Shown: piece by piece, positions 1 through 8,088 of the stretch
Layout: each line of letters opens with the position of its first letter
How positions within the stretch are numbered: position 1 is the first letter of the stretch
From: JAWOJF01 sp046481785
Lineage (GTDB): Bacteria > Bacteroidota > Ignavibacteria > Ignavibacteriales > Ignavibacteriaceae
Direction of reading: 5' to 3'
Length of the DNA: 15,373 bases
Assembly: GCA_046481785.1 (NCBI GenBank)
Contig: JAWOJF010000074.1
Span: forward strand, 1-15,373
Made by a program: the position numbers and the translations under genes
Notes under the pieces: generated by a model
Seen by the model: the letters and a program-made list of their open reading frames with translations, nothing else
Told to the model about the DNA's origin: nothing
Databases searched by the model: none

Positions 1-99
1 GATCTGCGATGCCTTGGCAATGCCTGACTCGGCCCGCCGCTCCAGGAGGTAGGTATAGACCGAGTTGTTCAGGTCAAACTCCCTCGTAACGATGACATC
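1..99 (-). pseudogene. Fragment of Wzz/Wzc-type polysaccharide chain-length determinant / tyrosine autokinase (5'-broken, runs off left edge)
   Basis: Read on the minus strand from about base 99 to base 1 there is one open frame. It contains REFDLNNSVYTYLLERRAES followed by GIAKASQI, which resembles the helical GNVR region just before the second membrane segment of Wzc-type exopolysaccharide tyrosine autokinases. The frame has no ATG, GTG or TTG start, and an in-frame TAA lies at about 106, so the N-terminal part of the gene is absent here. The piece is 56% G+C, well above the AT-rich rest of the window. It is either a relic of a rearranged gene or a false join in an assembly. The family call rests on about 33 residues and on recall of the motif. 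Confidence 0.55.
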
Positions 100-103
100 T
101 TTA

Positions 104-126
104 TGTTATTACTTTTTGTAATAACA
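104..126. repeat. Perfect 9-bp hairpin beside the broken gene
   Basis: TGTTATTAC (104-112), a five-T loop, and GTAATAACA (118-126) form a perfect stem-loop. It begins four bases after the GC-rich coding fragment ends. The stem is AT-rich and not followed by a T-run on either strand beyond its own loop, so it is not a convincing terminator. It may be a scar or target feature at the junction. Confidence 0.6.
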
Positions 127-138
127 GGATTTATCTTT

Positions 139-291
139 GTAGAGATGCCCCGCCGGGGCGTCTGAGAACGGATGAAAATAAATAACAAAATAAGATAATT
201 TAAGAGATAACCTTATAGGGACAGTGATAAAAAAAGGTTTTCTTTATAATAAGGTTGTCGTTTCTCAGACGCCCCAGCGGGGCGTCTCTAC
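139..291. repeat. REPIN/MITE-like element: inverted pair of GC-rich palindromic repeats
   Basis: Copy one (139-170) reads GTAGAGATGCCCC-GCC-GGGGCGTCTGAGAACG. The reverse complement of copy two (259-291) is the same apart from C for T, T for C and one extra A. Each copy is also a hairpin on its own: AGACGCCCC/GGGGCGTCT with a 3-nt loop in copy two. Inside the pair, AACCTTAT (209-216) and ATAAGGTT (249-256) form a second, nested inverted repeat, so the whole 153 bp can fold as one long imperfect hairpin. This layout of two REPs head to head matches REPINs or small non-autonomous elements mobilised in trans by REP-associated tyrosine transposases. No transposase is present in the window. The remaining sequence between 292 and the first gene shows nothing I can name. 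Confidence 0.75.
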
Positions 292-361
292 ATTTTATGA
301 AATTATTAGATATAAGAATTAAAACTCAGTAAATTTAGAGGAAATATTTTTAAAGGGTTCA

Positions 362-1840
362 ATGTCTCCAAACATAACTGTCTTTCTGCCTTTTAGAGGG
401 AATGACTATTCCTTTGAGATGGTTAACCAGTTGAAATCTACAGGACAGGTTAAAAAAATTTATTTCCTCTCTCAAATTCATGCATCTGTAAACCGCGGCG
501 ATTATGAAATAATTACTATAAACTTCCTTTCCAGTACTGAAACAATGCACATCATAAGAAGTAAAATTCAGACTGAGTTTGCCCTATTCCTGCTTAAAGA
601 TACCCGCATTGATTTTAGCCGGTTCTCTCTTGAAAGATTTTTAACTATTGCCGAAATAACTTCGGCCGGACTTGTCTATTCTGATTATTATGAAATGAAG
701 GATGAAGATTTAAACAGCCATCGGGTTATAGAATACCAGCCGGGAAGTATAAGAGATGATTTTAATTTTGGTCCGGTACTGTTTTTTAAAAAAGAAGCCT
801 TTGATCAGTCATTAAATGAAAAAAGAGGAAATTATAAATATGCTGGGTTATATGATGTGCGGCTGTATATTTCACGTTACTACCCTGTTATAAGAATTCC
901 CGAATTTCTTTATACCGCAATTGAAACAGATTTAAGAAAGTCCGGTGAAAAGCAGTTTGATTATGTTAGCCCGGAAAACCGTGAAGTACAGATAGAAATG
1001 GAAATTGCGGCAACAGAGCACTTAAAAAGAACAGGCGCATATTTAAAACCCGGGTATAATAAGGTGGATGATTCTACTGATGATTTTAATTATGAAGCCT
1101 CAGTAATTATTCCCGTTAAAAACAGGGTAAATACTATCAGAGATGCTGTTGAATCTGTGCAGAAGCAAAAAACAGATTTTCCGTTTAACATAATTGTAAT
1201 AGATAATTATTCTGACGATGGCACCACGGAAATAATAAAGGAAATTGCAGACGATGACGTACGTGTAATCCATATCATACCCGAAAGAAAAGACCTGGGA
1301 ATTGGCGGTTGCTGGAATGAAGGGGTGCATCATGAAGAATGCGGGAAATATTCAGTACAACTTGATAGTGATGATATATACCAGGATGAAAATACACTGC
1401 AGAAAATTATTGATGTTTTTAGAGAAGAAAAATGTGCAATGGTGATAGGCTCATACAGAATGACAGATTTTGAATTAAATGATATTCCGCCGGGGATAAT
1501 TGATCACAGCGAATGGACCCCTGATAACGGCAGGAATAATGCTTTGCGTATAAATGGACTTGGTGCGCCCCGTGCTTTTTATACTCCTCTTTTAAGAAAA
1601 TTTAAAGTACCCAATGTTAGTTACGGCGAAGATTATGCTTTAGGGCTGGCAGTATCCCGAGATTATAAGATCGGCAGAATATATGAACCGATTTATATCT
1701 GCAGGAGATGGGAAGGCAACTCTGATGCAGCTTTATCTGTTGAAAAACAGAATGCTAATAACTTTTATAAAGATAAGATCAGGACATTTGAAATTTTAGC
1801 AAGACAAAGAATGAACCAGCAAAGTACAGATTCCAAATAA
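362..1840 (+). CDS. Tandem-domain family 2 glycosyltransferase
   Basis: A 492-residue cytoplasmic protein with no signal peptide or membrane segment. The C-terminal half (about 245-450) is a clear GT2, GT-A-fold catalytic domain: it opens with ASVIIPVKNR, has VIDNYSDDGT near 279-288, and carries the metal/nucleotide-binding DSDD at 335-338. GED at 422-424 and RRWEGNSD near 448 follow. The N-terminal half (1-235) looks like a second GT-A-like unit (ITVFLPFRGN, GLVYSDYYEM near 103-112, DDFNFGPVLFF near 132-142) but lacks an obvious DxD. The architecture matches a conserved Bacteroidota glycosyltransferase usually annotated only as 'glycosyltransferase'. AAAGGG at 352-357 precedes the ATG by 4 nt. 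The DUF4922 gene follows after 36 bp on the same strand, which suggests an operon. Donor and acceptor sugars cannot be told from sequence. Confidence 0.88.
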   Translation: MSPNITVFLPFRGNDYSFEMVNQLKSTGQVKKIYFLSQIHASVNRGDYEIITINFLSSTETMHIIRSKIQTEFALFLLKDTRIDFSRFSLERFLTIAEITSAGLVYSDYYEMKDEDLNSHRVIEYQPGSIRDDFNFGPVLFFKKEAFDQSLNEKRGNYKYAGLYDVRLYISRYYPVIRIPEFLYTAIETDLRKSGEKQFDYVSPENREVQIEMEIAATEHLKRTGAYLKPGYNKVDDSTDDFNYEASVIIPVKNRVNTIRDAVESVQKQKTDFPFNIIVIDNYSDDGTTEIIKEIADDDVRVIHIIPERKDLGIGGCWNEGVHHEECGKYSVQLDSDDIYQDENTLQKIIDVFREEKCAMVIGSYRMTDFELNDIPPGIIDHSEWTPDNGRNNALRINGLGAPRAFYTPLLRKFKVPNVSYGEDYALGLAVSRDYKIGRIYEPIYICRRWEGNSDAALSVEKQNANNFYKDKIRTFEILARQRMNQQSTDSK

Positions 1841-1876
1841 CTGTTCACCAGTAGCTGCGCATTATTAAGAGGATTT

Positions 1877-2884
1877 TTGGTACAGAATAAACTTATATCA
1901 AATAAACAGGTTGACCTGTATTTAGCTGAGAATAATTATTCTGATGCCGCAAAGCTTTTGCTTGAAGAACAGAAGAGAACCTGGGAGCAATGTGCTTCAG
2001 GCTATTCTGCATTAAATTCAGTAAAGGTTAAGCTTTTTAATTTTAAGGGTTTTAAAATAAATGCCCAGTTTAATCCTAAAAGAATTATTTCAAGTGCTGC
2101 AAATGTTGATGAAGAATCCATAAAACAGCGCAAATGTTTTTTATGTGCTGAAAACCTGCCTGAGGAACAAAAAGGAATACTTCTTGAGGATTTTTTAATA
2201 CTCTGCAATCCTTATCCAATTGCCGGCGGGCATTTTACAATATCACACACAAAACATATTCCCCAGAGAATAATAAATTCATTCGGTAATTTTCTTTCGT
2301 TATCCAAAAGTCTCTCAAAGTATTATACTCTTTTTTATAACGGCCCTAAATGCGGAGCCTCTGCTCCTGATCATCTGCATTTTCAGGCAGTGAATAAATA
2401 TTTTATGCCGCTGGATAGTGAGTTTAATCATTTAAAAGAACATTATGGTAAAATAATAACCGATCAGGAATCCTTAATAATAAACAAAATTGATGATGGT
2501 ATCAGACGGTTCATTTCCATAGAATCAAACAATAAAGATCTGCTTACAGAACATTTTAAAACAATATACATCCTGTTGTTGCTCCACGGTGCAAACGATG
2601 ATGAACCAATGATGAATATTCACAGCTTTTATGAAGAAAGAACGGGATGGAGAGTAATAATTTTCCCCCGTGCAAAACACCGGCCGCATCACTACTTCAA
2701 AAGCGTAGAGGAGCAGATTTTATTAAGTCCTGCTTCTGCTGATATGGGAGGAATTTGTATTCTGCCGGTTGAAAAAGATTTTAATAAAATTACAATGAAT
2801 GACCTTGTTGAAGTTTTTAATGAAGTTTGTATAGATAAAGAAAAGTACGGGGAATTAATAGAAAATATCAGGAAAATAATTTAA
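1877..2884 (+). CDS. DUF4922 protein, GalT/Vtc2-like HIT-superfamily nucleotidyltransferase or phosphorylase (predicted)
   Basis: 335 residues, soluble. A Cys pair (CFLC, 87-90) is followed by LCNPYPIAGGHFTI near 109-122 and by GASAPDHLHFQAV (160-172). The H166-x-H168-x-Q170 signature is that of the GalT/Apa/GDP-L-galactose phosphorylase (Vtc2) branch of the HIT superfamily, where the second His attacks the alpha phosphate. FPRAKHRPHHY (263-273) and MGGICILPVEK (290-300) are further family-type blocks. By analogy it would move a nucleotide between a sugar phosphate and a nucleotide or phosphate, but the substrate is unknown. The start is taken as TTG at 1877, with AAGAGGA at 1867-1873 and a short 3-nt spacing; there is no usable ATG nearby and the frame opens just after the upstream TAA. 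It lies 36 bp behind the glycosyltransferase and is probably cotranscribed, which hints at linked sugar-nucleotide chemistry. Confidence 0.82.
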   Translation: MVQNKLISNKQVDLYLAENNYSDAAKLLLEEQKRTWEQCASGYSALNSVKVKLFNFKGFKINAQFNPKRIISSAANVDEESIKQRKCFLCAENLPEEQKGILLEDFLILCNPYPIAGGHFTISHTKHIPQRIINSFGNFLSLSKSLSKYYTLFYNGPKCGASAPDHLHFQAVNKYFMPLDSEFNHLKEHYGKIITDQESLIINKIDDGIRRFISIESNNKDLLTEHFKTIYILLLLHGANDDEPMMNIHSFYEERTGWRVIIFPRAKHRPHHYFKSVEEQILLSPASADMGGICILPVEKDFNKITMNDLVEVFNEVCIDKEKYGELIENIRKII

Positions 2885-2916
2885 GTACTTAAACCATCCG
2901 TCTATTACCACAAGGC

Positions 2917-2950
2917 AAAAGCCCGGCGCACAGACCAGGCTTCTTCTGTT
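2917..2950. terminator. Terminator-like hairpin between convergent genes
   Basis: AAGCCCGG (2919-2926) pairs with CCAGGCTT (2935-2942) with one C/A mismatch and an 8-nt loop. It is followed by a T-rich run (TTCTTCTGTTTTC), with an A-run on the upstream side. It sits between two genes that end facing each other, where a bidirectional terminator is expected. Only moderately strong. Confidence 0.5.
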
Positions 2951-2951
2951 T

Positions 2952-4094
2952 TCATTCTTTACTCATCAGGCTGCTTAAAAATTTCATATCCTCCGATTCA
3001 GAATTTGAAACAATAATTTTAATAATTGCTGTAAGAGGGACTGAAAGAAGCATTCCTATAATTCCCCAGATGTACCCCCATACCAGCAAGGAGAATAATA
3101 TTAACAGGGGATTCAGGTTTAAATGTTTACCAATTATTGCAGGCTCTGCTATATTAAATGCAAGGGTTTGAATTAAACCAAGAAGAAGGGCAACCAGCAG
3201 AGCAAAACCGGTTGATTCATATTGAATAAGAGACATTAAAACGGGGAGAATTAAAGCCGCCGCCGAACCAATTGAGGGAATGAAATTAAATAAAAATGCA
3301 AATAATGCCCAGATTAATGGAAAGTCGATATCAAGAATTAGCAGTACAATATAAACCAAAATACCGGCACCCAGATTTACCGCTACCTTTGCAATAATAT
3401 AGCGTTGTATCTGCCCGGTAATTGATTTAAACATTTGTGCAAGCTTTAATTCTTTATTTTTCTTTTCTTTGTTCAATTTTTTTATTACAGCTTCTTCATC
3501 TTCAACAGTATGTTCTTCAGTAATTTTCCTTATCATTTTATCTTCATCTCTCACCGCTGAAGACACAAACCTCCTGCTTATTGCATTGTAAATTGTATTA
3601 TGACCAATCATTATAAAAACAAAAAAGAAAAGAACGAACAGGACACTTCCCGCCAGTGAAAGTCCGGATGAGAAGATACCTCCTGCTATTATTTTATAGT
3701 CTAATTTTCGAATAATTTCTTCAATAGAGAATTGTGTAAAGTATTTGTCTCTTATATCCAGTGAAACAGCAGTTGCCCTAACAATTTTATTTATTTTCTC
3801 TGCATAAACAGGGGCTTCTTCAGTAAATCTTAAAAATGATCCAACAATAAAATCAAATGTTATCCATATTATAAAAACAGTAATACAAATGTTTAGAATT
3901 ATTATTAAGAATTGCGGTACTTTTTTATCTGAAAGGAACGTATTTAAAGGAGAAAAGAAAAAGAAAAGGAAATAAGCTATAATAAAGGGAAGAAGAATAT
4001 GTCCAAGCTCCTTAAGAACAAAGGCCAGGACTGCAATGCCTATTAAAGCTATAAAATATTTAACTGTGTTATCTGAATTTACTTCTTTAGCCAC
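2952..4094 (-). CDS. AI-2E family (UPF0118/PerM-type) inner-membrane permease
   Basis: 380 residues with several hydrophobic helices: near 13-29, 31-48, 61-88, 137-165, and a cluster from about 236 to 362. FNFIPSIGS (269-277), AEPAIIGKHLNLNPL (316-330) and the closing WGIIGMLLSVPLTAIIKI (343-360) are typical of the AI-2E transporter family. Members export small molecules or ions, and the autoinducer-2 role is shown only for a few, so the substrate is left open. A charged, Lys/Glu-rich cytoplasmic segment (about 172-225) lies between the first four helices and the conserved C-terminal half and looks longer than usual. The start is GTG at 4094, with AAGG about 8 nt upstream. It follows the DUF885 gene by 63 bp on the same strand. 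Confidence 0.85.
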   Translation of the reverse strand: MAKEVNSDNTVKYFIALIGIAVLAFVLKELGHILLPFIIAYFLFFFFSPLNTFLSDKKVPQFLIIILNICITVFIIWITFDFIVGSFLRFTEEAPVYAEKINKIVRATAVSLDIRDKYFTQFSIEEIIRKLDYKIIAGGIFSSGLSLAGSVLFVLFFFVFIMIGHNTIYNAISRRFVSSAVRDEDKMIRKITEEHTVEDEEAVIKKLNKEKKNKELKLAQMFKSITGQIQRYIIAKVAVNLGAGILVYIVLLILDIDFPLIWALFAFLFNFIPSIGSAAALILPVLMSLIQYESTGFALLVALLLGLIQTLAFNIAEPAIIGKHLNLNPLLILFSLLVWGYIWGIIGMLLSVPLTAIIKIIVSNSESEDMKFLSSLMSKE

Positions 4095-4157
4095 GATCTT
4101 ACCTTAACCTTAGTATAGGTGTTTATAAATTAGAAACCCGGGCATAAAATGTTATTA

Positions 4158-5489
4158 TTATTTTATTAACCCGGATGGTGTTTGCGGAGTAGATAAAATA
4201 TATTCCATTATCTCCCATCTTTTTCCAGGATTATCAGCCGTGCCGCCGTTTCTTTCGAAGTATTCTTTAACTATATCTTTACCCAGGTTGTAATTAATAT
4301 TATAACTTCTGTATTTATCAATAAAACTCATTCTTCCGGCAGCTCTTGCGGGTGTCATAAGGCTGTATTTCATAAGCCAGTTAACTGCTTTTTCCTTAGT
4401 CCAATCACCATTCAGGTAATTTCTGGCAGCTTCATTAGCGGCATATGAAAGTTTACCTGTAAGCTCATCTATCTTGTAATATTGGTCAGCCCGGGAAACA
4501 TCAATTCCTGCAAGGGGAAAAAGGACTTCTTTCTCAAATTCGATTCTTGTTTTTCCGGGAAAAGCGACTTCAATCCCGTAATTTGCTGTACCTTCGGCTA
4601 TTAAGGACTGCGGAGCGAAGAGAGGATAAACAGAAAACTCAACCCAGCCCCTCTCTTTTACCATATTTTTTTCAAGCAGAGCATTATAAACATGATGACC
4701 GGGGTAGCCTTCATGAGCCGCAAGATCAACAGCCCTGTCTATATAGATAGGGAAACTTGTATTAACTTCAATTACACTAAAGCTGTTTCCTTTATACCAG
4801 TTATAACCTCCCCATGGTTTATCCTTAACATAGGAGACTACAAAGTTTTCATTAGCAGGTAATTTTATATGCTGAAGAGTTCTTTTCCGGCATTCCTGTA
4901 TTGCTGCCTGGAAAACAGTATCAAGTTTTTCTTCGGGAATAATAAATTCCTTTTTGAACTCTGCCAGCCTGGTGGAAATATCACCGCTGCCGGGTAAGGT
5001 TCTATCTAATTCTTCTAAAATATTATTAAAATGTTCTTCATTATATACCGGCGGTTCGGCATCATATAATGCTTTTGCTTCCTCATCAAAAGAAAATTTA
5101 CCGCCGGCAAGCATAAATATTCTTGCTCTAACTGCAAGAAGCTGTTTATACAGGTAGCGGAAACGCAGGGTTAACAACTGATCAGCTTTCTGATCACTGT
5201 AACTATCAAGGCTGTCTAATAAACTTCCTGCCTCATCATATAAAGCCTGTACTACTGCAGAATCCCCCGGTGTAATCTTCTCCGCGGGCTTCCATTCTTC
5301 GGGGCCATAGTAAGCATCAACATAATCAGGGTCATGCTGCCCTACCTTTAATATCAATTTTACATATTGTTCTGCAATACTGTTCATTTTTACTTCCAGC
5401 TCTTTATTAGGTTGTGAGTTGTTATAGTTTGAGCATGAAACAAATATAAATACCGTAAGTAAAATTACAGGGTACCGGAAAAAGTTCAT
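4158..5489 (-). CDS. DUF885 family lipoprotein, predicted zinc-dependent peptidase-like
   Basis: 443 residues. The N-terminus is a short hydrophobic segment ending FVSC (Cys19), a lipobox-type site, so the protein is probably anchored in the envelope facing the periplasm or the outside. The family hallmark HEGYPGHH is at 259-266, with LIAEGTANYG (E299) downstream, as expected of the DUF885 metal site. GRMSFIDKY near 385 is also family-typical. DUF885 proteins are often 550-600 residues, so this one is compact, shortened mainly in the N-terminal helical half. Family members are predicted metallohydrolases whose substrates are mostly unknown. ATG at 5489 is preceded by AAAGGA at a normal distance. 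It lies 64 bp downstream of the GH13 gene and 63 bp upstream of the permease, so the three could share a transcript. Confidence 0.83.
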   Translation of the reverse strand: MNFFRYPVILLTVFIFVSCSNYNNSQPNKELEVKMNSIAEQYVKLILKVGQHDPDYVDAYYGPEEWKPAEKITPGDSAVVQALYDEAGSLLDSLDSYSDQKADQLLTLRFRYLYKQLLAVRARIFMLAGGKFSFDEEAKALYDAEPPVYNEEHFNNILEELDRTLPGSGDISTRLAEFKKEFIIPEEKLDTVFQAAIQECRKRTLQHIKLPANENFVVSYVKDKPWGGYNWYKGNSFSVIEVNTSFPIYIDRAVDLAAHEGYPGHHVYNALLEKNMVKERGWVEFSVYPLFAPQSLIAEGTANYGIEVAFPGKTRIEFEKEVLFPLAGIDVSRADQYYKIDELTGKLSYAANEAARNYLNGDWTKEKAVNWLMKYSLMTPARAAGRMSFIDKYRSYNINYNLGKDIVKEYFERNGGTADNPGKRWEIMEYILSTPQTPSGLIK

Positions 5490-5553
5490 AACAAATCCTT
5501 TTTAAATATAATTTAAGGCCGCGCATTAATCTTTTGATAACTTATAATACTGT

Positions 5554-7959
5554 TTAGTTAATACTGAAAATCTTATAACCCATGGAGGGCATATTCAAAT
5601 ATAAACTATTATTGTTAATCAGGAACTTGTCCCCCGAAAATAAATCAACAGCCTCCCTGCTTACATAGGCAGCGGGCAGATCTAATTTCAAATTTCCGGC
5701 TGTTCCCTTATTTAAAACTACAAGTATTCTCTCATTAAAATCGGAGCGAAGAAAAGCATAAATATTTTCATCTGCCTTTATAGTCAGGTAGTCGCCGAAT
5801 TTTAATGCAGAGTGTTCATTCCTTGTATTAACAATTTTGCTTACATCTATTAATGTCTGTTCTTCCCATACCGACAGATCCTTGCCGAATCTCATCATTC
5901 TCCTGTTATCGGGATCAGAGGCCCCGGTCATTCCAAATTCATCGCCATAATAAATAACAGGTATACCGGGAACAGTAAGCAAATAAGCTAAATATATTTT
6001 AAGCTTTTCATAACTTCTCCTGTCATCAACTTCAGGAGGATTACTCCACCCGGTTTCGGCAGGATCACCGGAACTCATTGATACATCACCATCGGCATAA
6101 GCCATAAAACGTACTTTATCATGGCTATCCATAATATTTCCCATTGTATGATTAACACCGTAAACAGCAAACGTTTTTTCCATCTGGATATCAAGGGCAG
6201 AAAAAGAAACATTATCCTCAATAAAAACAGGAATGGCAGTATCATAAAGATTAAAATTGAACTGGGCGTTTAGCTGCCCGTTGTTAACATACGAGCTTAT
6301 TAAATCATAACTGCCGAATGTTTCGCCAATCTGGTAAACAGACCTTCCTTCGGGTATTTCAATTTCACTCTTTATTTTTTTAGTAAGCAGCCGCCAGAAC
6401 TCATTAGGTACATGTTTTACAGCATCATGCCTGAAGCCGTCAATGCCCGTTTCTTTAATCCACCACAGTGCATTATTGGTAACTGTATCAAGAGCTTCTT
6501 TGGAACTTACAAAATCAAAGGAAGGCATATAAGGTTCAAACCATGTTGTAAGCCGGTGTTCATCCCAAAGACGTAGGTTCTTTCTGCCATCCGGAAGATC
6601 AAGAATACCGAACCAGTCCCTGTGTTCCTGCCAGTAAGGATGTTCTATATGAACATGGTGTGCTACATAATCAAGTAAAATTTTGATATTGCTTTTATGC
6701 GCTGTTGAAATAAGTGTTTTCAACAGGCTCATGTCTCCAAAACGCTCTTCAACATTGGTTGGATGAGTAGGCCAGTAGCCATGGTAGCCAGTAAACCAGC
6801 GGTTGGGTGCAGGGTACTCCTGGTATGCACTATCTGTATTTTGGATAACAGGTGAGAGCCATATAGTATTAATGCCAAGTGAATTAAAATAGCCGTCATT
6901 TATTTTATTAATAACCCCCTGCAGATCACCTCCCATATAATTTGCTTTATCATAAAGCTCCGGATGTTTTACAGGAATGGTGTTGCTTTTATCTCCATCA
7001 TTAAACCTGTCAATCATAAGAGAATAAATAATATTTCCCTGGTGTAATTGGTTATCATCAGCAGCAACTGGTTTACCATCTTTTAAAAATATACTCTGGA
7101 TATTGCTGTGCCCCCCGTTTTTGTTAATAGCAGCCCGTATAGTTTTATAACCTTTAAGTAAATCTTTGTTTAGAGTAATTAATACCCTGTTTGCTATAGT
7201 GGAAATTGATTCATCTGATATTTGTTCATTATTTAATAGTGCAACAATATTTGTTTCAGATAAATGAAATTGGGGTGGCACCTCTTTTTGAAGAAGATCT
7301 TTCTCCGATACTGCGAACGATAATATTACATTATTATCCTGTTCGGCAAAATCATACTTATGCAAAAACACTTTAGCCGAATCAGGAGATTTTATTGTTA
7401 AAATAGAATTATAATCCCCCATTCCATTAGGCACCTTTTCAGGATTTGCATCATCTACAAGTTCTCTGCCATCAACAAAATATTTATACTCATACCTGCC
7501 CGGTTCTATTAATATTGTTGTTTCATAAATTCCATCATTGTCGTTATCATACATTGGCTGGCTTTCACGGTTCCAGCCATTAAAGCTGCCGAACAGGTTA
7601 ACTCTTCCGGGTTCACCTTCCGGTTTATAATAAAATGTATGTTTAAATTTATCTTCCGGAATTACAGGTATTACATATTGAATGATCCCATGTGTAAAAG
7701 GAATAAGTACTATACTTCTGAACTTTTCCGAAGGAGTAAAAACAATTATTCCACGGTCCGGCAGATATTTTATCTCTACATTTTCAGCAGACATAAATGA
7801 TACATCGTAATTATCGGAATAAAAAATATCACTGATTAATACCGAATCAACTTCACCCGGTGTTAATCTGACAGGCTGTATTAAATCATTGATACTCTGG
7901 GGAAAAAGGATTTGTGGTAGAAAAACAAACCAGGCAATTAAAAAAAGCTTTTTGGGCAT
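5554..7959 (-). CDS. Secreted GH13 alpha-amylase family glycoside hydrolase with CBM48-like domain
   Basis: 801 residues. A signal peptide is visible (hydrophobic 5-18, ending LFPQS). Residues about 105-190 form a CBM48/E-set glycogen-binding-like domain (NLFGSFNGWN at 121-130, GRYEYKYFVDG at 154-164). The GH13 barrel starts near 308 (IIYSLMIDRFNDGD). Catalytic regions are intact: region I DYVAHH at 430-435; region II GFRHD with nucleophile Asp512 and His516; region III GETFG with acid/base Glu546; region IV SHD with Asp614. YHGYWPTHP at 392-400 and a C-terminal beta domain from about 715 fit the maltodextrin/neopullulanase-like subfamilies. It should cleave alpha-1,4 and possibly alpha-1,6 glucans outside the cytoplasm. 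In region I the Asn usual before the conserved His is a His. The first ~100 residues are of unknown type. No Sus transport genes are nearby. Confidence 0.9.
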   Translation of the reverse strand: MPKKLFLIAWFVFLPQILFPQSINDLIQPVRLTPGEVDSVLISDIFYSDNYDVSFMSAENVEIKYLPDRGIIVFTPSEKFRSIVLIPFTHGIIQYVIPVIPEDKFKHTFYYKPEGEPGRVNLFGSFNGWNRESQPMYDNDNDGIYETTILIEPGRYEYKYFVDGRELVDDANPEKVPNGMGDYNSILTIKSPDSAKVFLHKYDFAEQDNNVILSFAVSEKDLLQKEVPPQFHLSETNIVALLNNEQISDESISTIANRVLITLNKDLLKGYKTIRAAINKNGGHSNIQSIFLKDGKPVAADDNQLHQGNIIYSLMIDRFNDGDKSNTIPVKHPELYDKANYMGGDLQGVINKINDGYFNSLGINTIWLSPVIQNTDSAYQEYPAPNRWFTGYHGYWPTHPTNVEERFGDMSLLKTLISTAHKSNIKILLDYVAHHVHIEHPYWQEHRDWFGILDLPDGRKNLRLWDEHRLTTWFEPYMPSFDFVSSKEALDTVTNNALWWIKETGIDGFRHDAVKHVPNEFWRLLTKKIKSEIEIPEGRSVYQIGETFGSYDLISSYVNNGQLNAQFNFNLYDTAIPVFIEDNVSFSALDIQMEKTFAVYGVNHTMGNIMDSHDKVRFMAYADGDVSMSSGDPAETGWSNPPEVDDRRSYEKLKIYLAYLLTVPGIPVIYYGDEFGMTGASDPDNRRMMRFGKDLSVWEEQTLIDVSKIVNTRNEHSALKFGDYLTIKADENIYAFLRSDFNERILVVLNKGTAGNLKLDLPAAYVSREAVDLFSGDKFLINNNSLYLNMPSMGYKIFSIN

Positions 7960-8088
7960 AACGGCTCTTAAGAAGATAATAAAATTTTTACAGTTAAAGT
8001 TAATAAAAAAGAGAAATGAAAAAATGAGAAATCGGGGGGGCGTAAAAAATATATCGATTTGATGATATTCTTTTCTTAATTTTACGCT

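Noticed and set aside
2884..2952. Possible CRISPR or phage-type repeat cluster anywhere in the window
   Set aside because: No regularly spaced direct repeats, integrase, cas or phage genes are seen; the only repeats are the inverted elements and promoter blocks listed.
4547..4750. Plus-strand open frame inside the DUF885 gene
   Set aside because: It is antisense to a well-supported coding region, has low-complexity composition and no ribosome-binding site; a shadow frame.
8040..8087. Inverted GCGTAAAA / TTTTACGC arms before the kinase start, next to a run of seven G
   Set aside because: Arms are only 8 bp and 32 nt apart in AT-rich DNA; this could easily be chance, though the right arm touches the ATG.
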